Positions 54,016-64,000 of a DNA stretch of 64,000 bases are shown piece after piece (position 1 is the stretch's first letter; each line of letters begins with the position of its first letter). The translations under genes were made by a program, and so were the position numbers. Origin of the DNA: Paragordius varius. Its lineage: Eukaryota > Nematomorpha. The stretch covers positions 9,858,001 through 9,922,000 of the forward strand of contig OZ176050.1 of the NCBI GenBank assembly GCA_964247055.1, in the 5' to 3' direction. A model generated the notes under the pieces. The model ran no database searches and was not told where the DNA came from. It saw nothing but the letters and a program-made list of their open reading frames with translations.

Positions 54016-55266
54016 TATTATTATATATCCATTTATATAACATATGATGATATAATTTGTACATACATTTTTATTAAATTTTTAATAAATTTATTGTTGG
54101 ATATTTTAATTGTAACTAATGAGCTTATAAATAGTAACGAACAATATCATTTAATATAAAACGCCAAAAATCCTGTTAAAAAATAGGCAAAGTATGTTTT
54201 AATTTTGTACTGCGCCAAGGTTCTAAATATCTGGTCACATTAATATATAACGTTTGATAAATTTACTAATTTAAGAATTTTTGTAATTTGTGCTTTTGGG
54301 TCCACTTATCTTCGTGAAAATTTTTTTCTAATATGAAATACACAAAATCTCTTTCACGTTCTTTATTAACTGAAGAAAACTTGGAGTATGAATTGAGATG
54401 TGCTGTATCAAACATTGATATAGATCTGAATAAATTTAAGCAAAATTACAAAACAAATATCCTATTAAAAATTTAATTATGAAATGAAAAATATTTATTT
54501 CTTTTATTTTTATTAGATAAAAAAAGTTACATTTTGGCGATTAAATTCGCCACAATCTACTCTAGTCATACTATCGAATTGCAATAAGTTTACCATATCC
54601 ATGTATTTTTATCTTTTTTTTACACATTGATATAATTTAATTAGCAAAGCATTATTGTATTTATACTGTTTACTTTCTTTTTGATATGAAAATTAGCACA
54701 TCTATATGTTAATATGATAAATTTATTTGTTACAAATGTCTTGATATATATAAATAAAAAAGGGCATTTTGGAATTTTGAGGTCGAAAAGGTGGCTCTTC
54801 GAGCCTATTGTGATGGACACCCCTGATTTAGAGTAAACAATAGCTTATGCAAAAACCCGTAAAAGAATAATTAAAGACATATTTTTGTTAAATATATTTT
54901 TCATTATTTTATTTCCATTATCACTATTGCAAATTATTAAAAAAAATTATCGTTGAGACTACGTCACAGCGAAGCGTTACAGGACCAGCTAGTATATATA
55001 TAGTAAAATTTATTTGATAATGAAAAAAGCAGATATTGAAAGAAAACTTTTAAAATGTGTATAATCACATTTAATTATTTATATATAAGTATGGTAACGA
55101 GATATGTGAGTTCCACACGCCATATTGCGAATGTGTATAATAGATAAATATTGTTACAATATGGGTCAAACGTATATGATTGGATTGATGAAGGAGTCGA
55201 AAAAATGAGAAACAAAAAAACCTAAAAAAATAAAAAATTTATTTGTTCCATATTCCGAAAAGTTCA

Positions 55267-55272
55267 TTTATT
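55267..55272 (-). promoter_or_regulatory. Polyadenylation signal of EF-1 alpha
   Basis: AATAAA on the minus strand, about 53 nt after the EF-1 alpha stop codon. Confidence 0.55.
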
Positions 55273-55324
55273 TAATATTGTATGTATGTTGATAAAACAA
55301 ATGTTTAGACAAATTTAATCCGAT

Positions 55325-57232
<1,908 letters not shown>

Positions 57233-57236
57233 TTAA

Positions 57237-58368
57237 CACTGTCAAATATACCCCAGACTAAATTTAAGTTAGGATTTTTAAAAACTACTGAAGGAAAGGG
57301 TCCCAATTCAAAATTATCTTTCTATCCTAATAAAAATTATATAAATATGCCAAAATATTTAAATAAAATTTTGTTTTGAAAAAAAATGTTTTATGTCAAA
57401 CTACTTCGACGCCATTTTAATTTTCAAAATTTTTGCGAAATATCGTCTTCATGTAATTTTAACACTTGGATACAACACACTCGTTTTAGTCCTTCGATTC
57501 CAATTGGGGTAGTTGGATACCCCAGGCATGTTTAAAATCAAATATTTAAAGAAGTATGGAAGGAATAGAAACCACAACAAAATATTGGATTTATATAACA
57601 ATAATAAACCGAAATATATAAAAAATTTAATTTAAAAATATTTGATATTACTTATTTGAGGCTAAAACCGAAAGGTAAATATTTCGTCAACGTGACATGT
57701 GTCAAATTGTAAAATTAAAAAATAATACAAAGTAAACCGCTTTTTCTATCTCTATCAATGTTAAATGTAATTTAATTAAAAAATTAGCATTAGTTTTACC
57801 CTTAAAATTAAATGAAGACGATATTTTGCAAAATTTTTATAAAATAAAAATGGCGTCGAAGTAGTTTGAGATGGAACTTTTATTTCAGAACAAAATTTTA
57901 TCAAGCTATTTTGGCATTTATATAATTTTTATCAGGATAAAAGCATAAATTTAAATTGGGACCGTTTTCTTCAATACTTTTTTAAAAATATTAATTTAAA
58001 TTTAGTCTGGGGTATTCAGATACCCCAATTTGAATCGAAGTGTTAAGGGTAAAATCAAAGCTTTTGTATTTAAATTGTAGCATATATAAAAATAAAAAAG
58101 CGGTTTATTTTGTATTATTTTAAATTTTACCATTGCACACATGTCACGTTGACCAAATTTTTACCTTTCGCTTTTAGAAATAAGTAATATCAAGTATTTT
58201 TGAATCAAATTTTTTATTTATTTCGGTTTATTAATGTTATATAAGTGCAAAATTTTTCCATGGTTTTGATTCCTTTCATATTTTTTAAAGTAATTAATTT
58301 TAAACAGTGGGCTATCCAAATACCCCTATTTAAATCGAAGGACTGAAATATATGTGTTGTACCAAGTG
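57237..58368 (+). mobile_element. Family E (piggyBac-like), outer copy
   Basis: TTAA at 57233-57236 and 58369-58372. The left end is degraded (CACTGTCAAATATACCCCAG) and the right end reads, inward, CACTTGGTACAACACATATA. It contains the inner copy 57463-58042; otherwise its sequence follows 26466-27185. Confidence 0.75.
57463..58042 (-). mobile_element. Family E, inner copy inserted in its own family
   Basis: TTAA on both sides (57459-57462, 58043-58046). The ends are CACTTGGATACAACACACTC and, inward from the right, CACTTCGATTCAAATTGGGG, so orientation is opposite to the outer copy. The same position in 26466-27185 reads AAATTTAAGTGTAAAAC without interruption. 580 bp, non-coding. Confidence 0.82.
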
Positions 58369-58475
58369 TTAATTTAGGGTGGTTGGTTGCCCGAGCTTTG
58401 ATAAATAATAAAATAATTTATGTGCACTAATTTAACATTGATGCACCTAAATAGAAAATAAACTAATTCAAAAAA

Positions 58476-58580
58476 ATTTGATATACCATTTGCTTTTCAA
58501 GAGTGTCCTTTAACACATCAAATTGGTCCTTGAACACTTCAAATTGGTCCTTGAACATCAAGTTGGTCCTTTTTACTTTT
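58476..58580. repeat. Partial family D-like end with a different tandem unit
   Basis: ATACCATTTGCTTTTCAAG is followed by repeats of CAAATTGGTCCTTGAACA, similar in layout to family D but with TTGGTCC in place of TTCACCC. No matching right end was found. Confidence 0.45.
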
Positions 58581-58704
58581 ATTAATCAAATGATATAACA
58601 TTCATCTATTTTATTGTTTTTACCTATTTTCTATTATACATAAATTTTAAATTAAATCTTAATTAAGGGGTATTTTAATAAAACTTCTACTTTAATTTTT
58701 GTTT

Positions 58705-59303
58705 TTTTAAAGGTATTTCAGGCCCTTATTAAACTTACATAGCCTGATAAGTTTTCTGAAAATTTATTCCTAAACAACGAAAATCCGATATTACGGGGCA
58801 TTTTTTAGCGGATATCTCCTTACCCAGCAGCCAATATAAAAGAAACACACGACTAAAGTTTTTGACTGTTAACAGGGAATACCTGGATTCTTATTGAATT
58901 TTTACGGTTTCATACCTTGTGCGAAAAATAGATTAAAAAAATTATTTTTGTGGACTTTTTTTTGGAAAAAAATGGCATTTTACGGCGGTTGCGGATAAAA
59001 AGAAGGCCTAAATTAAAAAAGCGAACCGACTATGTGCGGCCAATCCAAAAAAAGTAAAAAACCATATTTGAAATAAAGTGGTCCAATTCGTTTTCCGGAA
59101 AATTGTCTCAAAGACACGATTTTTGTGGACTTTGAAAACGTTTTCACACGGGGTGGGCCCCGACTGGGGGTTTAATTCAAAAAAGGGCGAAGCTATTCGG
59201 GACATTCATTAAAGATTATATTTTTCGACCCTAGGATTTGGAGGGATTTGCCAGTTTTTCGGAAACACCTCACAAAGCCACCACTTTCAATTTTATATAT
59301 AGA
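58705..59303 (-). mobile_element. Truncated Helitron inserted in a family E copy
   Basis: On the minus strand it starts at 59303 with TCTATATATAAAATTGAAAG and follows the copy 44901-45530, stopping near 58705 without a 3' hairpin or CTAG. Confidence 0.65.
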
Positions 59304-59433
59304 TTTCGGCTTATTTATAAAAATTTTATTAGGTAGAAGCAAAGTTCAAATTGGAACCTTTTCTTTCAGTAGTTTCTTAAAAATTTCAACCTTAATATAG
59401 TTTGGGCTATTAGATATCACAATTTGAATCGAA
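59304..59433 (-). mobile_element. Family E end fragment
   Basis: Read on the minus strand from 59433: CACTTCGATTCAAATTGTGA followed by sequence matching 26466-26600, up to the Helitron start at 59303. The remainder of this copy was not found. Confidence 0.6.
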
Positions 59434-60026
59434 GTGTTATATACGCCACCATATCTTAATAACAAGCTGCGAAGAAATTTTTCGAAACACCTCTAGATAG
59501 ATATAATTTCTAATAAAAGCAAAAATAATAAGTGGATAGGCATGAATGTCCTAACCATTCATCTATATAACATCAAAATATTATTTGCCGATGTGCACTT
59601 TGTATAAAAAATTCAAACATTGTAAATGGATTGTAAACACTTCATATTTGTGAGATTTTCATATCATAGAGCCATATAAAATATGATATCATAAAAAGTA
59701 TTTAGAATATTGAGCCACATTTAGAATTATGTCTTTTCTAGTTTTTTAGCCTCATATTCAAAAATACTTTTTAAATTTGTATTTGTAAAAAGATCCTTCT
59801 CCAAATATTTCGCAATCCTTTTTTAAATTTTTTAAATGGCCAATATCTTCTCTTAAATAGATTTTGATTATAACTAGCACAAATACACCTCATGTATTAT
59901 CCACATAAAAAATCTAAAGGCAACGAAATGTAAAAAAATTCGTATTTATTTATATGCTCATAATGTATGCTATTCATTCATTTTAGTGTCTGACAGATAT
60001 TTAATTTTTTGGCCAAAATTTTCGGG
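59434..60026. other. 5' flank of the annexin gene
   Basis: No feature supported. A possible acceptor (TTTTAG) lies near 59985, so a non-coding first exon upstream is possible. Confidence 0.3.
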
Positions 60027-63000
60027 ATGTTTACAAACGATGACAAAAAGCCACCATACCCTGGTTTTAATATATTCCCAACGCCAAATTCACAGGGCCA
60101 AAATATGGGATATGGCCAACAACAAAATCAACCTTATCCAAATCCTGGATTCTCATTTCCAGGGAACCATCCCGATTACAGTTCAATGCAACCGCATCCC
60201 TCCGGGTATGGGACATATGGTCAAAATTCCAATTATTCATCATCCAACCCTCAACCACACTTATCCGGGTATGGTAATTTCGGTGGCGTTCCAAATCCCA
60301 CACCAATCCAACAACCACATGCATCAGGATACGGAAATTATGGTGGTATTTCTAATCCTACACCAATGCAACCTCATGCCTCAGGATATGGAGCTTTTGG
60401 CCTACCTTCATCTCAGCCTTCGCAATATGGTTATGGGGTTCAACCTAACCCCCCTCCTCAATCAAATTATAATAAAAACAATTATTCTAATCCAACGCCA
60501 CAAATGTCAAATTCTACAAGTCCGTACAATATAAATGTAACATAACATTTTACCATATTTCAATAATTTTTAAAATCTAAAAAATATATTATACTCTTGT
60601 TGCAATTTTTTATGACTCATATAACATTATTGTTTATTTGTGCATAAGCTATATACGTGCGAAGGAGCAGGAATGTTACATTTTTATTTTTGCATCCTTA
60701 CTTTTTTGCTATACATTTTTACTCATATTACGCTTTTTTGTTTATCATTTCAAAATATTCAATATTTTTATCATTCCATTATGCTAGCGGTATTTTACAT
60801 AATATTTGATTTATTTTTAAGGCAATCAAGTTAAACATAATTGTATTTTATTAATATCATATAAAGGATTTTGGTCCAACTATAAGGGACTTTCCTAATT
60901 TCGATGCTCGCCGCGATGCGGAAACTTTGCGAAAAGCCATGAAAGGATTCGGTATATATTTTTTTGATTTTTCCATATCTTAGTTAATGTTTTAACCTTA
61001 TTTTTTTATTATATAAAATTTTGAATGATATAAATTTGTTTTGACAACATCTTAATTATGTTTTTGAACTTAATTTTATCACATTTTTGAAAATATGACA
61101 GATCCTACATTGTTGATAAAATTAAGGTGTAATTAGGGATTGGAGGCAGTACTGTTTTTGTGGAATCTTAAACAATAATTTTCTATCGGAATTTAAAAGT
61201 TTTTAAAAATGGTTTAAGAACCATTTTTAACACCGGGACCGAGTTTCAAACGGTTTTATTATTTAAGTTGTTTATATAAGTTTTTAATAGTAACATATAA
61301 ATTTTTCTATTTTTCGTTGTATTTTGCTCATTTTTTAACAAAAAATATTTTTGGAATCGTAGCCAGGTTGTTGCAAACAGGTACGGTTTCGGTTTTAATC
61401 ACTAATATATATTCGTAAGAAATTACATAGATTTTATTGTTTTTTATAAACATCTCTAGTAACTTGATGAATTTTTGAGTCAAATGTTTTGACCATTTAC
61501 TTTAAATGGAAGTTTATCGAATTAAATTACCGGATAAAATGATAATAATTTATAAAAGACATTCTTATACCTATATATTATTTTTTATCTTATATTACAA
61601 AGCATATTTAATTTCATGGCGTCCAAATTCAATTTGATTAATAATTAAATAGCTATTATCTAAAGAATTTTATTTTCATCTTAGTATTTTCTCGCAAAAA
61701 CTTATTTTATAAAATTGTCCACAGCTTGCATAAAAAATTATTCATTTGACCTGCAAATTATGTAAAAACAAATTAAATATTCTGACAACGTTTTAGTTTT
61801 TAATTAGTAAAAATAGTGGTATGCTATTTATAAAAAATTAACAAAAGGCCTCTTATGTAATGAATATTATTTTTAAACTATATTTTTATATCCAGGTACC
61901 AATGAAAAAGCCATAATCGATGTTTTAACCAAACGATCCAATAGACAACGTCAACAAATAGCACAACAGTTTAAAATGTTGTATGGAAAAGTATTGCTTA
62001 AAAATTATGTTTTTATCTCAAAAATAAAACTCTTTAATTAAATAAAATAACCAAAAATTTAGATTTTAATTCTAGGGATTTAAAAAAATTCTTTTTAGTT
62101 TAGTCAAAAGGTTATAAACAAATTTAATAAATAACACTTGTATAAATAATATTATGCCAAAAAATAAACATATGAAACGTAAATGTTGTTTTATTGATAT
62201 TAAGAGATTTGAAAAATTTCTTAGATTTTAATTGTTTTACAATAGTAAAAGTTTTAAATGGTATAATTTCTGACTACAAGCTTTCTGCTACGTAATGGGT
62301 ATTAAAGTGTCCAAAAAAGAAACAATTGAAATTGATTTGATTGAAAAAATTAAACTTATAATAAAAACATTTATCTAGTATTTTTAATTATATATATTTT
62401 ACATTATTTTTGTCGTAGGATCTAATTAATGATTTAAAAAGTGAATTATCCGGAAAATTTGAGGCTGTTATATTGGCATTGATGACTCCAACCTATCAAT
62501 ATGACGCCGAATTATTGAGACGTTCTATTAAAGTTTAGTACTTAAAAAAATATTTTTTCTAATCTTTTAATATATGATTTTATGGTTAACCTAAAAGATA
62601 TATATATATAATGTAGGGTTTAGGTACAGATGAAGATTTGTTGATAGAAATTTTGTGTAGTCGCAATCCCGCTGATATACGGCAGATTAAACAAGTCTAT
62701 CAACAAAGTAATACTTTTTATACTTGTTAATTAAATTAGAAGTGTAAAAAATTAAACAATGACTATTTAAATAGAAAAAATTTAAAGAATAAGTTGCAAA
62801 ATTATACTAGAGCGGCATGAAACTTTTTTCATATGATTTTTTTGTAAATGTTTTTAAGTTCAAAAAACATATTTTTTCTTTTTATTTTTTGTTTATATGC
62901 CAAGTTTATTTCGTATGTTGTGTAGTTTTTTCATAATATTATGCATATAAATTTAATTTATATTAGTTAATTAACAAATTTTTTATAATTCTAACTTGAT

Positions 63001-63826
63001 TAGTGTACAACCGTGACTTGGAAAAGGATATTATAAATGACACATCCGGTCATTTTCGACGTTTGCTTGTTTCATTAGCCACGGTATAACCAATTTCTTA
63101 TTCATATAATAATAATTTAATAATATTGCTATTTTATCTTATATAATTGATACAATAAATAATTTATACCATACGGTTTTCATACAATAATATTAATAAT
63201 ATTTTTTTTATTGCATTAGGGAATGCGTGACGAAAATAATAATGTGGATATGGGATTGGCGAAGCGAGATGCAGAGGTAAATAATTTTAATGATAATTTA
63301 TAATTTTAAGGCGCTTACGTATTAATAACCTTGTCATTTACACATATTACTTATCAATCCATAGGGTTGACTATTTGAATGGTTAAAATTAAAACGTATA
63401 TGACTGCATGAATGTGCAGTCATTAATCAAATTTGCAACAATATAAATATATTTTATAACTAAATAAAGTTCAAATACATTATTAACAATAAACCAGGCT
63501 TTGATTTTAAATCTCTTTTTTTATCATATTGAAAAATTTACTATCATTATTCGAACCCAACACCATTAATATATTACTAACCCCGCTTAAAAGTAAGATA
63601 CTTAAAATGGCGGATATATGGATATATATTGTTTAGGCACTTATTCAGGCTGGCGTAAAGAAAATAGGGACGGACGAAAGTACTTTTAATGCCGTTCTCG
63701 CTTCACGCAGTTTCCCTCAACTGCGAGCCACTATCGATACATACAGACAATTGACGGGCCATACGCTAGAACAAGCTATTAGAAGCGAAATGTCTGGAGA
63801 TTTGGCCGCAGGAATGATTGCAGTTG
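60027..63826 (+). CDS. Annexin with long Pro/Gly/Tyr-rich N-terminus (A7/A11-like), 3' incomplete
   Basis: Exons 60027-60536, 60867-60951, 61896-61990, 62419-62532, 62617-62707, 63004-63083, 63220-63276 and 63637-63826 join in phase; the last donor leads out of the window. The start is the ATG reading [14 protein letters not shown]. Residues 1-170 are low-complexity, with four repeats of the form QPHxSGYGxxG. The annexin core begins at [19 protein letters not shown] and shows repeat 1 ([18 protein letters not shown]), repeat 2 ([27 protein letters not shown]) and repeat 3 ([20 protein letters not shown]). Gly-x-Gly-Thr loops for calcium binding are kept in repeats 1 and 2. Repeat 4 lies beyond 64000. 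Annexins bind acidic phospholipids with calcium; A7 and A11 share this kind of N-terminus and act in membrane fusion and granule transport. Confidence 0.92.
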
Positions 63827-64000
63827 GTAAGTTTAATTTTTAGCGCTTTTATATTACGATGTACATATTTGCGAAAAATTAATTTACAATATTCAAGTTA
63901 GTTTTTTATAAATGTTTTTGAGTGGCTAAAATGTTGATAATTTTAGTTATACATATATGCGACGAATGTTATTGAAAAACTAAACAAATCTCAATTGCAT

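Larger units (their letters stand above)
52087..54242 (+). mobile_element. hAT family A, third copy, containing a Helitron
   Basis: The left end is TAAAGTGACCAGATAGGCTG and the right end TATCTGGTCACATTA in complement orientation. A perfect 8-bp duplication ATATATAA flanks it (52079-52086, 54243-54250). It interrupts the transposase of the enclosing hAT element near its C-terminus and contains the Helitron 53436-54015. Confidence 0.88.
49160..54475 (+). pseudogene. hAT transposase (ZBED5/GTF2IRD2-like), broken
   Basis: Fragments in family order: MHKSQKVTRKYN, CFICK and YNSKRHANTMHLDF (BED-type zinc finger remnant, 49168-49330); KPYSDGEFVKECVLEIIK (49473 on); LSPKERLQDFVAFSLSFEES and RGADEFFNITEDMLDLLPMK (49619-49780); NVRWLVEG near 50140; a segment 50392-50607; VEAINAPINLQMELLDF (51975-52023); and after the family A insertion FGSTYLRE then SNMKYTKSLSRSLLTEENL with RCAVSNIDIDLNKF (54295-54450), the hAT C-terminal dimerisation region. 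It is related to transposases that gave rise to host ZBED5 and GTF2IRD2. Several stops and frame changes, plus two inserted elements, make it inactive. Confidence 0.85.
46772..54825 (+). mobile_element. hAT transposon with broken transposase, carrying nested insertions
   Basis: The ends are CAGCGGTGTCCAACAGGG and, inward from the right, CAGGGGTGTCCATCACAA. A perfect 8-bp duplication ATTTAGAG flanks it (46764-46771, 54826-54833). It contains the transposase pieces at 49160-54475 and insertions at 48006-49062, 50583-51972 and 52087-54242. Without these the element is about 3.4 kb. Confidence 0.9.
44901..54992 (+). mobile_element. Helitron, outermost layer of a transposon nest
   Basis: It starts TCTATATATTTATAAAAATG after an A and ends GACCAGCTAG before a T (54993), preceded by GCGAAGCG as in many Helitron 3' ends. 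The body is split by the hAT element 46772-54825; the pieces 44901-46771 and 54826-54992 together make about 2.0 kb. Positions 1-150 (complement) show the same sequence joined across the hAT site. No replication-helicase frame is seen. Confidence 0.8.

Overview
The window is nuclear DNA from an AT-rich animal. Every recognisable gene is split by GT-AG introns. The YAP/Yorkie co-activator and the animal haem peroxidase are metazoan-type genes, and EF-1 alpha carries the insertion shared by animals and fungi. CCT4 opens with two introns of only 25 and 26 nt, while its later introns run to kilobases. A 26-nt intron also appears in an unrecognised gene. Very small 5' introns with large 3' introns are known from flatworms such as schistosomes, and uniformly tiny introns from dicyemids. 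A flatworm-like source is therefore a tentative inference, not a demonstrated one.

Layout, left to right: (1) 1-1168, the end of a Helitron on the minus strand. (2) 2518-14268, a haem peroxidase on the plus strand (12 exons visible, N-terminus missing). Its introns hold a Helitron and a CACTA-like element that itself contains two copies of one hAT family, one inside the other. (3) 15872-16987, an unrecognised 199-residue gene on the plus strand. (4) 24949-17911, a YAP/Yorkie homologue on the minus strand (6 exons, 871 residues). (5) 25190-28480, degraded palindromic repeats flanking a small inverted-repeat element (family D), which is split by a piggyBac-like element (family E). (6) 29163-38519, CCT4 on the plus strand (14 exons, 590 residues) with two inverted LINE fragments in one intron. 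(7) 40461-40814, a small protein on the minus strand with a predicted lipidation signal. (8) 41250-42235, a mariner remnant. (9) 43156-44137, a short hAT-like element. (10) 44901-54992, a four-level nest of transposons. (11) 56939-55325, EF-1 alpha on the minus strand (6 exons, 461 residues). (12) 57237-59433, family E copies and a Helitron fragment. (13) 60027 to the right edge, an annexin on the plus strand, cut by the window end.

The genes are unrelated housekeeping and signalling genes. Nothing suggests an operon or shared pathway. The transposon layers are unusually legible: terminal inverted repeats, target-site duplications and, in several cases, an uninterrupted paralogous site elsewhere in the window can all be read. 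I saw no rRNA, tRNA, CRISPR array, retrovirus-like element or Polinton.
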